DNA of 63,059 nucleotides from Thermodesulfobacteriota bacterium (GTDB taxonomy: Bacteria; Desulfobacterota; Thermodesulfobacteria; Thermodesulfobacteriales; Thermodesulfobacteriaceae): assembly GCA_030550555.1 (NCBI GenBank), contig JAUQPD010000029.1, positions 1 to 63,059 on the forward strand. The letters are read 5' to 3'. This document shows, piece after piece, positions 45,173 through 54,210 of this stretch. A program made the translations under genes and the position numbers. How positions within the stretch are numbered: position 1 is the stretch's first letter; every line of letters begins with the position of its first letter. The notes beneath the pieces were generated by a model. It was not told the DNA's origin. It worked only from the letters and a program-made list of their open reading frames with translations, and ran no database searches.

Positions 45173-45543
45173 TTTTCTTCTTCTTGGAAAAGGCGTCTAA
45201 TCTTTTCATATTCCTCTTTTGCTTCTTTGAGATAGTTCAAAGCTTTAATAAAAAGACCCCAGACAGGAGTAAAATTCTTGTCAACTTCTACTATTTCTAT
45301 CCCTATTCCTGGATCAGAGGGAGTTCCATAATGGACAATATAACCATAAATAGGAATTCTTCCTATTTCAGGTATTTCAATTTCAAAAAAAATAAAGCGT
45401 TTGTCTTTTGGTAGTATATTAGGGTCAATTTTTATGAAAAGTCCTTTCCAAGAGACATTTTCAACAGGATATGCCTGTGAGTTTCCTGGAAAGTAGGCCC
45501 TTAAATTTGCTAGAAACCTCGGAAATCTCCTTCGATCAATCAT
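45169..45543 (-). CDS. PilZ-domain c-di-GMP receptor
   Basis: It has 124 residues. The c-di-GMP motifs are DRRRFPRF (RxxxR, residues 3-10) and NVSWKG (D/N-x-S-x-x-G, residues 28-33). A C-terminal helix (ALNYLKEAKEEYEKIRRL) follows. It overlaps both the prepilin peptidase gene downstream and the nnr gene upstream. The pairing with prepilin peptidase suggests control of pili or surface motility by c-di-GMP; this is inference. Confidence 0.82.
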   Translation of the reverse strand: MIDRRRFPRFLANLRAYFPGNSQAYPVENVSWKGLFIKIDPNILPKDKRFIFFEIEIPEIGRIPIYGYIVHYGTPSDPGIGIEIVEVDKNFTPVWGLFIKALNYLKEAKEEYEKIRRLFQEEEK

Positions 45544-47131
45544 TTAAAGTCTCCAATTCGTTGATCATAAGAGGAATATAGTTGGCAACTTCTGTTGCTG
45601 TAAAACCAAAGGGCCCTTTAAGTCTGTGAAGAGTCAACCCTGCTCTACCATGAAGATAAACCCCAAGACAACTTGCCTCAATGGATGAGTATCCCTGAGA
45701 AATAAGGGCTCCAAGGAGTCCAGTTAGAACATCTCCCATTCCTCCCTGAGCCATGCCAGGCTCATCAATAGAGGAAACAAAAATTTGACCAGAGGGTTCA
45801 CCAATGAGTGTATGAGGACCCTTAAGAATCACAGTAGCCCCTGTTAAATGGATGAGCTCTGAGAGAGCCTTCAGGGGATCTTTTAGGATTTGTTGAGCTG
45901 AGACTCCCAGAAGTCTTCCTGCCTCCCCAGGATGAGGGGTAATTATTTTTACTCCTCTGTAAGCTCTTAGTTTTTCTAAAAATTTGCTTATTAAAGTTAG
46001 GGCATCTGCATCGAGGATAAGAGGAAGATCTACTGTTTCAAGGAGGGTAGAAAGCACTACTTCAGGGCCTTTTCCTAATCCAAAGCCAGGGCCTATTGCC
46101 AAAGCCTTTTTCCCATCAAGAGCACTGAGTATCGTCTTCAGGGCGTCTTCAGAGATCTCACCATTTTCTTCAGGAAGCCCCAAAGTAAGTGCTTCTGGAA
46201 GAAGTTGACAGTAGATTGGTTGGAGACTCTTAGGGCTTGCAAGGGTTACAAGCCCTACACCTCCTCTTAAAGCCCCAAGCCCCGCTAGGAAGCCAGCTCC
46301 ACTCTTTCCATGACTTCCAGCCAAAATAAGGAGATGACCTGCTTTACCCTTGTGAAAAAAACCTCTCCTTCCACGATAAAATGTTTTAGCTACATAGTCG
46401 TCAAGATACACCCTTTTTAAACTAGCAGAATATCTGTTTTTAATAGCTTGCCATGGATATCCTATGGGAATAACTTTTACCTCTCCTGATCTCTCTTTTC
46501 CTGGATAGAAGAGATGGGCTGGTTTTAAACATTCAAAAGTAACTGTTAAATCCGCTCTCACCGCAACTCCTAAGATCTGTCCAGTATCACCAGAAACACC
46601 TGATGGCATATCGATAGCAACTATTCTGACCTTTGAATTTTCATTTTTATAGTCATTGAGATAAGAAACTACCTCTTCAAATAGACCTGATAAGGGCCTT
46701 TTGAGGCCTGTTCCAAAAAGGGCGTCAACAACAAGGTCAGGTCGATAGTTACGAAAGAACTCTCTTACTTCTTCAAGGTTAGAGACATAAGTGGTAGGGA
46801 TGCCGAGGTTTTTTAGAATATTAAGATTAACTTCTGCTTCGCCTTGATATTCGGTGTCTTTCTTAAATAGAAGAACCTCAACTTGATAGCCCCAGTCCCA
46901 GAGGTATCTAGCGCAGACGAACCCGTCGCCACCGTTGTTTCCAGGTCCACTGAGAACAATGACCCTTGGATAATTTTTCTGAGAAAATAGGGATCTAATA
47001 GCCTCAGCGACTCCAAGGCCAGCTCGTTCCATCAAAACTACTGCAGGAACACCCAATTCCTCTATCACATAAAGATCAATCTGCCTCATCTCTTCAGAGG
47101 TTACAATGTAGAGTGGTTCTCTTCTCTCCAT
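45536..47131 (-). CDS. nnr: Bifunctional NAD(P)H-hydrate epimerase / ADP-dependent dehydratase
   Basis: It repairs damaged NAD(P)H hydrates. The N-terminal YjeF_N epimerase domain (about 1-215) has GPGNNGGDGFVCARYL and ALFGTGL. The C-terminal ribokinase-like dehydratase domain carries LAGSHGKSGAGFLAGLGALR, AIGPGFG, LDADAL, TPHPGEAGRLL, LKGPHT and PGMAQGGMGDVLTG. At 531 residues it is the normal bifunctional size. It is in the acpP-fabF operon, six bases from acpS. Confidence 0.94.
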   Translation of the reverse strand: MERREPLYIVTSEEMRQIDLYVIEELGVPAVVLMERAGLGVAEAIRSLFSQKNYPRVIVLSGPGNNGGDGFVCARYLWDWGYQVEVLLFKKDTEYQGEAEVNLNILKNLGIPTTYVSNLEEVREFFRNYRPDLVVDALFGTGLKRPLSGLFEEVVSYLNDYKNENSKVRIVAIDMPSGVSGDTGQILGVAVRADLTVTFECLKPAHLFYPGKERSGEVKVIPIGYPWQAIKNRYSASLKRVYLDDYVAKTFYRGRRGFFHKGKAGHLLILAGSHGKSGAGFLAGLGALRGGVGLVTLASPKSLQPIYCQLLPEALTLGLPEENGEISEDALKTILSALDGKKALAIGPGFGLGKGPEVVLSTLLETVDLPLILDADALTLISKFLEKLRAYRGVKIITPHPGEAGRLLGVSAQQILKDPLKALSELIHLTGATVILKGPHTLIGEPSGQIFVSSIDEPGMAQGGMGDVLTGLLGALISQGYSSIEASCLGVYLHGRAGLTLHRLKGPFGFTATEVANYIPLMINELETLND

Positions 47132-47137
47132 TGTGCT

Positions 47138-47518
47138 TTACTCACCAAAGAGTTGTACTATAGCTATAGTATACTCAACTTCGTGAGATATAGAAAGAAA
47201 TACTTTTTGACATCCTCTATTGTTAAATACTTCTCTTGCGGTTCCTGTAAGTCTAAGAAAAGGATTTCCTGACTCAAGATCTCTCAGTAAAGTAATCTCT
47301 TTGAATCTAAAGGGACTATAGCCACCAATAGCCTTGTAAAAGGCTTCCTTTACCGCAAAGGCACTGGCAAGTGAAATATAAGGATATCTCTTACTAAAGG
47401 CATATTCAAGTTCTTCCTGGGTGAATACCCTCTTAAGAAACCTTTCTCCATACCTTTCATGTAGTTTTTTTATGCGGTTAACATTTACGAGATCTATTCC
47501 TAGACCTAATGGTTTCAT
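47138..47518 (-). CDS. acpS: Holo-[acyl-carrier-protein] synthase
   Basis: It attaches 4'-phosphopantetheine to AcpP. GIDLVNVNRIK has the metal-ligand Asp near residue 8; FAVKEAFYKAIG is the second conserved motif. Length (126 residues) is normal. It overlaps the rpiB stop by ATGA. Its substrate acpP is three genes upstream in the same operon. Confidence 0.94.
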   Translation of the reverse strand: MKPLGLGIDLVNVNRIKKLHERYGERFLKRVFTQEELEYAFSKRYPYISLASAFAVKEAFYKAIGGYSPFRFKEITLLRDLESGNPFLRLTGTAREVFNNRGCQKVFLSISHEVEYTIAIVQLFGE

Positions 47519-47967
47519 CTATTGAAGAATTTGTTAAAAAGGTCATCTATTAACTTGATTCTCCTTTCATGCCGTCCACCCTCAAATTCAGTTGTCAGAA
47601 AGGCTTTGACAATTTCTATCGCAAGCCCATCTCCAATCATTCTACCACCAAGCACAAGCACATTTGCATCGTTGTGCCTTCTAGCCATTTGAGCAGAAAA
47701 TGGTTCATGACAAAGGGCTGCCCTTATTCCAGGGAATCTATTAGCAAATATACTCATCCCGATGCCTGTCCCGCAAATCAGGATCCCTCGATCAGCTTCT
47801 TTATTTAGGATCCTTTCTATTGCTTTAAACCCAAACTCCGGATAGTCAACGGAAACAAGAGAATTCGTCCCGACATCTATGACCTCATAGCCCTCGCTTT
47901 GAAGAAAATCTCGGATCTTTTCTTTTAGAAAAAATCCTGCATGGTCACAACCGATTACGATTTTCAT
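47515..47967 (-). CDS. rpiB: Ribose-5-phosphate isomerase B
   Basis: It interconverts ribose-5-phosphate and ribulose-5-phosphate. GCDHAGFFLKEKI at residues 6-18, the catalytic-Cys stretch GILICGTGIGMS and HNDANVLVLGGRMIG are the RpiB motifs. Length (150 residues) is normal. It lies between fabF and acpS. Confidence 0.94.
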   Translation of the reverse strand: MKIVIGCDHAGFFLKEKIRDFLQSEGYEVIDVGTNSLVSVDYPEFGFKAIERILNKEADRGILICGTGIGMSIFANRFPGIRAALCHEPFSAQMARRHNDANVLVLGGRMIGDGLAIEIVKAFLTTEFEGGRHERRIKLIDDLFNKFFNR

Positions 47968-47976
47968 CCCTCACTC

Positions 47977-49227
47977 CTAAGAGCCACTGTTAGCTTCCCA
48001 TTTTTTGAAAACTAAACAGGCATTAGTGCCTCCAAATCCAAAGGCATTGGAGAGTGCAATTTTTATTGGTGCTATTCTTGCCTGATTGGGGACGTAGTCT
48101 AAATCACATTCCGGATCGGGTTCTTCGTAGTTGATTGTAGGAGGCACAATTCCCGTTTCCAGAGCTTTAACAGTTAGGACTGCTTCTAACCCTCCAGCTC
48201 CTCCAAGAAGATGACCAGTCATAGACTTTGTTGAGGATACCATTAATTTATAGGCATGAGCTCCGAATACTCTTTTAATTGCTTTGGTTTCAGCAACATC
48301 GTTTAGAGGAGTACTTGTCCCGTGGGCATTGATGTAGTCTACGTCTTCTGGATTGATCCCTGCATCTTGTAAAGCAAGAGCCATGCAATCTCCAGCGCCT
48401 TCTCCTTCTGGAGAGGGTGCGGTCATATGATAGGCATCCGCATTAGCTCCATATCCGAGTATCTCTGCGTAAATCTTTGCTCCTCTATTTAAAGCATGTT
48501 CTAGCTCTTCAAGAATGAGGATTCCACAGCCCTCTGCAATAACGAAGCCGTCTCTTTTAGCGTCAAAAGGTCTACTTGCTTTCTCTGGTTGGTCATTTCT
48601 TGTAGATAGAGCTTTCATCACTGCAAAACCAGCAACTGTTAGGGGAGTAATTAGAGCCTCAGTCCCCCCGGTAATCATCACTTTGGCCTTTCCACTTTGA
48701 ATTATTCTAAAAGCCTCGCCGATTGCGTGATTCCCTGCTGCACAGGCAGTGCAGACTGCCATGTTTGGTCCCTTAGCTCCGTAGAGAATGGCTATCTGTC
48801 CAGAAGCCATGTTAGGAATTATCATCGGTATAAAGAAAGGAGTTACCCTTTTGTAACCCTTTTCGTCAAATATGCGCGTGTATGTTTCAATTTGTCCCAC
48901 ACCACCCATCCCTACACCAATTAAAACTCCAACCTCTGGTCCCAGGTCTTTCTTTGGTAGCCCAGCATCACTTAAGGCCTCTTCTGTTCCAGCTATGGCA
49001 TACTGAATAAAGGTATCAATCCTTGAAATAAGTTTTGCAGACATAAATTCTTCAGGTTTAAAGTTCTTGACTTCACCTGCTATTTGACTTGGAAGATTTG
49101 AGGGATCAAACTTGGTTATTCTGGTAATTCCCGACTCACCTGCAACAATCTTCTTCCAAGTCTCTTCGACCCCTATCCCAAGGGGAGATATTGCTCCAAG
49201 ACCTGTGACAACAACTCTTCTCTTCAT
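47977..49227 (-). CDS. fabF: 3-oxoacyl-[acyl-carrier-protein] synthase II
   Basis: It elongates fatty acyl-ACP by condensation with malonyl-ACP. The Cys-His-His active site is seen in [14 protein letters not shown] (Cys about 164), [14 protein letters not shown] and [14 protein letters not shown]. At 416 residues it is the usual FabF size. The ATG shares one base with the acpP stop, showing tight coupling. Confidence 0.96.
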   Translation of the reverse strand: MKRRVVVTGLGAISPLGIGVEETWKKIVAGESGITRITKFDPSNLPSQIAGEVKNFKPEEFMSAKLISRIDTFIQYAIAGTEEALSDAGLPKKDLGPEVGVLIGVGMGGVGQIETYTRIFDEKGYKRVTPFFIPMIIPNMASGQIAILYGAKGPNMAVCTACAAGNHAIGEAFRIIQSGKAKVMITGGTEALITPLTVAGFAVMKALSTRNDQPEKASRPFDAKRDGFVIAEGCGILILEELEHALNRGAKIYAEILGYGANADAYHMTAPSPEGEGAGDCMALALQDAGINPEDVDYINAHGTSTPLNDVAETKAIKRVFGAHAYKLMVSSTKSMTGHLLGGAGGLEAVLTVKALETGIVPPTINYEEPDPECDLDYVPNQARIAPIKIALSNAFGFGGTNACLVFKKWEANSGS

Positions 49228-49466
49228 TAGCCCTGACCTAGACGGGACTTTACGTACTCAAGGACATCTTTCACAGTCCTTAACTTTTCTGCGTCTTCAT
49301 CGGGGACTTCCATACCAAAGGCTTCTTCCATAGCCATAACAAGCTCAACAAGATCTAAGGAATCTGCACCAAGGTCGTCTACAAAGGAGGCTTCTGGCTT
49401 GATCTGATCCTTAGAAAGATTGAGTTTTTGAGCGATTATTTCAATCACCTTCTCCTCAACCGACAT
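49227..49466 (-). CDS. acpP: Acyl carrier protein
   Basis: It is a 79-residue acidic four-helix protein carrying acyl chains in fatty-acid synthesis. The phosphopantetheine Ser is in [18 protein letters not shown] (DSL motif, Ser about 37). It is the first gene of the seven-gene operon down to the prepilin peptidase. GGAGG precedes the ATG. Likely promoter elements (TTGTTT and TAAAAA, 16 apart) lie upstream but are weak. Confidence 0.96.
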   Translation of the reverse strand: MSVEEKVIEIIAQKLNLSKDQIKPEASFVDDLGADSLDLVELVMAMEEAFGMEVPDEDAEKLRTVKDVLEYVKSRLGQG

Positions 49467-49634
49467 ATCACCCTCCCGACAGACTTTTCTCTCTTTTTAC
49501 CAGATTTTACTGAAAAAACAAGAAGAGATCCAAATATTTACTTTGGGAAAAACAGTAGTATTCCCTTGAAAAGAAAGTTTATCTGGTTTAAGTTATCCAA
49601 TTAGAAAGTTTAGAACTTCCTAAGGAGGGTAACC

Positions 49635-50153
49635 ATGTTGACACCAGAAATGGAAAAGGCTTTGAATGAACAGGTTAAATGGGAACTCTATTCTGCCTAT
49701 CTCTATCTTTCAATGGCGTCTTATTTTGAGGATAAGGGACTTTCAGGTTTTGCTCATTGGATGAAGGCTCAGACCGCAGAAGAAGTTATGCATGCGATGA
49801 AATTTTACAGATTCATCTTCGAAAGGGATGGAAGAGTGGTGCTTGAGGAGATTCCTGCTCCTCCATCGGATTGGGAAAGCCCTCTTCATGTCTTTGAATA
49901 TGCCTACAAGCATGAACAGGAAGTTACCGCACGGATAAACAAGCTCATGACCCTTGCTAAACAAAGGGAGGACTACGCAACAGAAAATTTCCTTCAATGG
50001 TTTGTAGAGGAACAGGTTGAAGAGGAGGCCTCATTTAAGGCAATTCTTAATAAACTTCAGCTTATTCAAGGAAATCCTCAGGCCCTTTTCTACTTGGACA
50101 ATGAACTTGCTCAGAGACCAATTGATTTAAATCTCTTGATGACCCAAATGTAA
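49635..50153 (+). CDS. ftnA: Ferritin
   Basis: It is an iron-storage protein of 172 residues without heme-ligand methionine. The ferroxidase-centre residues lie in EQVKWELYSAYLYLSMASYF and AEEVMHAMKFYRFI, then EEQVEEEASF. It should form a 24-mer that oxidises and stores Fe(II), protecting an anaerobe from iron and oxygen stress. AAGGAGGG precedes the ATG. An AT-rich gap of 168 bases separates it from the divergent acpP. Confidence 0.95.
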   Translation: MLTPEMEKALNEQVKWELYSAYLYLSMASYFEDKGLSGFAHWMKAQTAEEVMHAMKFYRFIFERDGRVVLEEIPAPPSDWESPLHVFEYAYKHEQEVTARINKLMTLAKQREDYATENFLQWFVEEQVEEEASFKAILNKLQLIQGNPQALFYLDNELAQRPIDLNLLMTQM

Positions 50154-50158
50154 TCCAG

Positions 50159-50941
50159 GTGAGAGAGTTTCCCCCTGTGATATCCTTTCCAGCAATTGGG
50201 AGATTCAAAAAGGAGGCCCTGGAATTTCAGGGCTTCCTCTTTGAGGATTCAAAAGTAGTTGCCTTTATTGATGGCAAAGAGAGAATATTTGAACTTGCAG
50301 AACTCAAAGTTCTTCCTCCCTGTACGCCCGAAAAGATCATTGGGGTAGGGCTAAACTATAGGGATCATGCAGAAGAACTTGGTATGCCAATTCCTGAAGA
50401 ACCTCTTATCTTTTTAAAGCCTCCTACTGCTGTGATAGGACATGAAGATACCATTTTGCTTCCTGAGGAGAGCAAAGAGATCCACTATGAGGGCGAACTT
50501 GCAATAGTCATAGGAAGACAAATATTTTATCCGAAAAATTTTAAAGAGGCTGAGCAAGCCATCCTTGGGTATACCTGCTTTAATGATGTCACTGCAAGAG
50601 ATCTTCAGCGAAAAGATGGTCAATGGACGAGATCAAAATCCTTTGATACCTTTGCACCTCTTGGCCCTTTTATTGTTAGACTGCCTTATCCAGAGAATCT
50701 GAGAATTGTTACTCGGCTTAACAGTAGAGTGGTTCAGAACTCTAATACAAGAGAATTAATCTTTAAGCCAGTAGAACTTGTTTATCGAATTGCTAAAATT
50801 ATGACACTAAAACCAGGGGATGTAATAGCTACGGGAACACCACCGGGTGTCGGGAAACTCTCTGTAGGTGATGTTGTGGAGATAGAGATCGAGGGAATTG
50901 GGATTCTTAGAAACTATGTTTCAAAGAGGAGTGAATCTTAA
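50159..50941 (+). CDS. Fumarylacetoacetate hydrolase-family protein
   Basis: It is a 260-residue member of the FAH fold. Metal-binding residues lie in GVGLNYRDHAEELG, HYEGELAIVIGR and the DVTARDLQRKDGQWTRSKSFD stretch, followed by MTLKPGDVIATGTPPGVG. Members include oxaloacetate decarboxylases and acylpyruvases; the substrate is not readable. The start is GTG at 50159, six bases after ferritin, with a weak ribosome site. The MOSC gene starts directly after its stop. Confidence 0.88.
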   Translation: MREFPPVISFPAIGRFKKEALEFQGFLFEDSKVVAFIDGKERIFELAELKVLPPCTPEKIIGVGLNYRDHAEELGMPIPEEPLIFLKPPTAVIGHEDTILLPEESKEIHYEGELAIVIGRQIFYPKNFKEAEQAILGYTCFNDVTARDLQRKDGQWTRSKSFDTFAPLGPFIVRLPYPENLRIVTRLNSRVVQNSNTRELIFKPVELVYRIAKIMTLKPGDVIATGTPPGVGKLSVGDVVEIEIEGIGILRNYVSKRSES

Positions 50942-51409
50942 ATGGAAGTTCTTCGCGGTAAGGTAGTTGCCATCTCCATTAGTAGAGAAAAGGGAGTTCC
51001 CAAAGAGAATATTTTAGAAGCAAAGGTAATAGAGGGTTTTGGCATTGAGGGTGATGCTCATGGGGGGCCTTGGCATCGCCAGGTTAGTTTCCTTGATACA
51101 TACACCATTTCCTGGATGACTTCAGTCCTTGGAAGGCCCCTTAGATTCGGTGAACTTGCTGAGAACATAACAGTTGATGTTGATCTTTCAAAAGTTGAGG
51201 TTGGAGATAAGATTAGAGTCGGAGAATGTCTTTTTGAAATAACGCAAATAGGAAAGAAATGCCACCATGGTTGTGCCATTTTTCAGAGAGTGGGTAAGTG
51301 CGAGATGCGAAGAAAGGGAGTTTTTACGAAAGTCCTTAAAGGAGGGGTCATAAGAGTAGGAGATCCTGTAGAGATCCTAAAAGAGGAGAAACTAAATGAT
51401 GGAAAATAA
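50942..51409 (+). CDS. MOSC-domain protein
   Basis: It has 155 residues. GIEGDAHGGPWHRQVSFL and FGELAENITVDV are MOSC family signatures, and the conserved Cys near KKCHHGCAIF aligns with the sulfur-carrier Cys of the domain. MOSC domains handle sulfur for molybdenum cofactors or related chemistry. No partner for molybdopterin synthesis is near. It abuts the FAH gene and overlaps ahbD. Confidence 0.88.
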   Translation: MEVLRGKVVAISISREKGVPKENILEAKVIEGFGIEGDAHGGPWHRQVSFLDTYTISWMTSVLGRPLRFGELAENITVDVDLSKVEVGDKIRVGECLFEITQIGKKCHHGCAIFQRVGKCEMRRKGVFTKVLKGGVIRVGDPVEILKEEKLNDGK

Positions 51410-52490
51410 ATTTGTCCCAAGACTTATTGCCTGGGAACTTACCAGAACCTGCAACTTGGACTGTATTCACTGTAGGGCCTCCGCTTCTATGGGAACCTAT
51501 GAGGGAGAATTGACAACAGATGAGGCATTTAGAATCCTAAATGAGATTGCAGAGGTTGGAAAACCCATAATTATTCTTACTGGAGGGGAACCGCTTTTAA
51601 GAAAAGATTTGCTTGAGATTGCCAAAAGAGCAACTGCCCTTGGACTAAAACCTGTTCTTGCAACAAATGGAACTCTTCTTACCAAACAACTTGTATCAGA
51701 GCTAAAATCTGTCGGTATTTCGCGGGTAAGTATTAGTCTTGATGGAGCAGATGCGAGATCTCACGACGACTTTAGGAAAATGCCTGGTGCCTTTGAAGGG
51801 GCAATTAGAGGAATTAGGCTTCTTAAAGAGGGAGGAATGCCCTTTCAAATTAATACTACCGTGACATCTCTCAATGTGGAGGAACTCCCCAAGATTCATG
51901 AGCTTGCAAGACAACTTGGAGCTGTTGCTCACCATATTTTTCTTCTTGTTCCCGTAGGTAGGGGCAAAGACCTATCTGAAAATAGTCTGACACCAGAAAC
52001 CTATGAAAGGATACTACACTGGATGTATGAACAGAGCAGACGACCTGGAATTCATCTTAAGGCAACCTGTGCTCCTCATTACTACAGGGTTTTGAGAGAA
52101 CGAGCACGACAAGAGGGCATACAGGTCACTCAAGAAACATTTGGTCTCGATGCTGTGACTAGAGGCTGTCTTGCAGGAACTGGATTCTGTTTCATATCCC
52201 ATAGAGGAATTGTGCAGACTTGTGGATATTTAGAAATACCATGTGGAGATCTCAGACAAAATACCTTTAAGGAGATCTGGGAAGGGTCCGAAGTTTTCAA
52301 TAAACTCAGGGATTTTAGAAATTATAAAGGAAAATGTGGTAGATGTGAATATATAAGAGTTTGTGGAGGCTGTAGAGCGAGAGCCTTTGAGGCAACTGGT
52401 GATTATCTCGAAGAGGAACCTCTCTGTAACTATCAACCTAAGCGGGAAGCTCTATCATCTCAAAAAGCATCTCAGCAAGCTCCTGCTTAG
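51396..52490 (+). CDS. ahbD: Radical SAM heme b synthase (AhbD-like)
   Basis: It performs the last step of siroheme-dependent heme synthesis: two propionates of Fe-coproporphyrin become vinyl groups. Cys19, 23 and 26 in CNLDCIHC hold the radical SAM cluster; ILTGGEPLL is the SAM-binding stretch. The C-terminal CGRCEYIRVCGGCRARAFE...C supplies the auxiliary cluster. The start RLIAWELTRTCN is the AhbD form; AhbC begins differently, with longer N-terminal sequence. Its last 53 bases overlap coaBC antisense. Heme is needed by the oxidase and chemoreceptor in this window. Confidence 0.82.
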   Translation: MMENKFVPRLIAWELTRTCNLDCIHCRASASMGTYEGELTTDEAFRILNEIAEVGKPIIILTGGEPLLRKDLLEIAKRATALGLKPVLATNGTLLTKQLVSELKSVGISRVSISLDGADARSHDDFRKMPGAFEGAIRGIRLLKEGGMPFQINTTVTSLNVEELPKIHELARQLGAVAHHIFLLVPVGRGKDLSENSLTPETYERILHWMYEQSRRPGIHLKATCAPHYYRVLRERARQEGIQVTQETFGLDAVTRGCLAGTGFCFISHRGIVQTCGYLEIPCGDLRQNTFKEIWEGSEVFNKLRDFRNYKGKCGRCEYIRVCGGCRARAFEATGDYLEEEPLCNYQPKREALSSQKASQQAPA

Positions 52491-53691
52491 AGAGATTCTC
52501 AAATTTTAGTGCAGAATCTCTCCCAATTAGGAAATAGGAACTTCTCTCCCTTCCTGCTGTTCCAAGAGGATTTGCAACGATAAGGTCAAAATTTTTTTCC
52601 TGTCTTTTTTGCACTGCATAGTGGTAGAGATTTTCAGGTTCCTCAAGAGCAAATCCTACAGTGACTTGTTTAGGTCCTTTTATGTGTCCTAAAGTTTTTG
52701 CAATATCTGGAGTTAGGCGTAAGGAGAGGGATAGGGAATCCTTCTTTTTGATTTTGCCTGGTATTTTTTCAACTGGTGTGAAATCGCAGGGTGCAGAAGC
52801 AAAGATGGCAAGATCTACCTTAGGAAAGAGCTCAAGGGCTTTATTGAACATCTCCTCAGTTGTGAGGGTAGTGTAGATAGAGGGATAAGGAACTGAGGAC
52901 ACATAATCTAATCTGGGAAGGACATAAGGAAAGGTCTCTAAGCCCCAGAGAAGATGCACCTCTGCCCCACGATAATAAGCCTCTCTCAAGAGATAATAGG
53001 CGGTCTTTCCTGATGAAGCATTAGTGAGGAAGCGAACATCATCTAAATACTCTCTTGTTGCCCCTCCAGTTATTAATACTCGCTTACCAAGTAGGGTCTT
53101 TGGTTTAAAATGAGCTATCAAGAGCTCATAAATTTCTTCTGGCTCAGGAAGCCTTCCTTTCCCAGAGACCCCACAGGCAAGTTCACCCTCTTTTGGTTCA
53201 TAGATGAGATAGCCATAATTTCTCAGGGTGCTGAGATTTTCTTTGACCGCAGGATGTTCTAGCATAGTTGTATTCATTGAAGGAAAGATATACGTAGGGG
53301 CCTTTGATGCTAAGAGAGTAGCTAAGAGTAATTCACTTGCCTGTCCACACCGCAGTTTGGATATAAAGGAAGCTGTTGCTGGAGCAATTACATTAACCTC
53401 AGCCCAGCTGCCAAGCTCAATATGAATTATTGAGTCATCAGGGGAGAAAAAGTCTGCATTAGTGAAAACTTGAGAACCAGAAAGAGAGGAGAAAAGGAGA
53501 GGACTTACAAACTTTTCAGCACCTGTCGAGAGGATAATTCTAAGCTCAGCTCCTGCTTTTCGAAGACTCCTTATGAGATCACAACATTTGTAAAGCGCAA
53601 TTCCACCAGTTATGCCAAGAAGGATTCGCCGTTTATCTAATACCTGTGAGGAAGACAATGAGTCTGACCTCGGTGCTAAACCAACCTTCAC
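52438..53691 (-). CDS. coaBC: Phosphopantothenoylcysteine decarboxylase / phosphopantothenate-cysteine ligase
   Basis: It performs two consecutive coenzyme A steps. The N-terminal flavin domain has LGITGGIALYKC, HIELGSWAEVNVIAPATASF, SMNTTMLEHPAV and ACGVSGKGRLPEP. The C-terminal CoaB half has LITGGATREYLDDVRFLTN and SSGKTAYYL. The PASANT-type motif reads PATAS here, so the usual Asn is Ser. At 417 residues it is of normal length. The GTG start at 53691 lies inside the upstream gene by 59 bases; a TTG further in is an alternative. Confidence 0.9.
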   Translation of the reverse strand: MKVGLAPRSDSLSSSQVLDKRRILLGITGGIALYKCCDLIRSLRKAGAELRIILSTGAEKFVSPLLFSSLSGSQVFTNADFFSPDDSIIHIELGSWAEVNVIAPATASFISKLRCGQASELLLATLLASKAPTYIFPSMNTTMLEHPAVKENLSTLRNYGYLIYEPKEGELACGVSGKGRLPEPEEIYELLIAHFKPKTLLGKRVLITGGATREYLDDVRFLTNASSGKTAYYLLREAYYRGAEVHLLWGLETFPYVLPRLDYVSSVPYPSIYTTLTTEEMFNKALELFPKVDLAIFASAPCDFTPVEKIPGKIKKKDSLSLSLRLTPDIAKTLGHIKGPKQVTVGFALEEPENLYHYAVQKRQEKNFDLIVANPLGTAGRERSSYFLIGRDSALKFENLSKQELAEMLFEMIELPA

Positions 53692-54058
53692 TGATACTTA
53701 TAAAAGCCTGACCATCTGGTCTTCTAAAAGCAAGAAAGGTTGTTTTAGAGGTGAAGCTTCCAATCTCTTCCCAACCCTGGGCTCTCATCTGGATCCGATA
53801 AAACTCAACAAGGGCCCCAGGCTTGTAATTCCCCTTAAATACAAGCATCCCTGTAAGAATATTTCCTGTCTTTAAAAGGGCACTTTGAGCAGGCTGATAG
53901 TCTAAACCCCTTAAAACAGGGATATAGGGAATAGGGTAAGTTATATCCGCTTGAGAAGTCTCAATCCGCTCTGGAGTAATGACCTCAACTCTTTCCTGTG
54001 CAAAACTAACCCCAGTAAAAAGCATTAAAGAAAAAAGAAAGAGAAAAATTTTTCTCAT
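53633..54058 (-). CDS. Uncharacterised secreted protein
   Basis: It is a 141-residue protein with a signal peptide (MRKIFLFLFSLMLFTGVSFA, cleavage near residue 21). Mature parts include a GNYKPGALVEFYRIQMRAQG segment and TTFLAFRRPDGQAFISISEG, a pattern seen in small exported domains of delta-proteobacterial type. I do not recognise its function. A start at 54058 is chosen to place the signal peptide at the end; a longer frame to 54115 exists. Its 3' end overlaps coaBC. Confidence 0.7.
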   Translation of the reverse strand: MRKIFLFLFSLMLFTGVSFAQERVEVITPERIETSQADITYPIPYIPVLRGLDYQPAQSALLKTGNILTGMLVFKGNYKPGALVEFYRIQMRAQGWEEIGSFTSKTTFLAFRRPDGQAFISISEGWFSTEVRLIVFLTGIR

Positions 54059-54151
54059 TGCCTTCCTCCCTTTCTTTCTAATAAAACACCAGTAAGTATA
54101 ATTGAAAAAATTCATTGGGTCAAGGGATGACCAGACAAATTCGTAAAAAAC

Positions 54152-54179
54152 TTGACTGTATGTGAAATAGTGATACTCT
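54152..54179 (+). promoter_or_regulatory. Promoter of the second CooC-like gene
   Basis: TTGACT and TACTCT are 16 bases apart. The leader is about 25 bases and ends with GAGG five bases before ATG 54211. Confidence 0.6.
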
Positions 54180-54210
54180 ATTAAAAGAAGTAATCAAACA
54201 CGAGGTGCCT

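Noticed and set aside
51396-52490. The radical SAM gene as the missing AmmeMemoRadiSam enzyme or AhbC
   Set aside because: It is far from amrA and amrB, and its N-terminal RLIAWELTRTCN and C-terminal auxiliary cysteines fit AhbD better.
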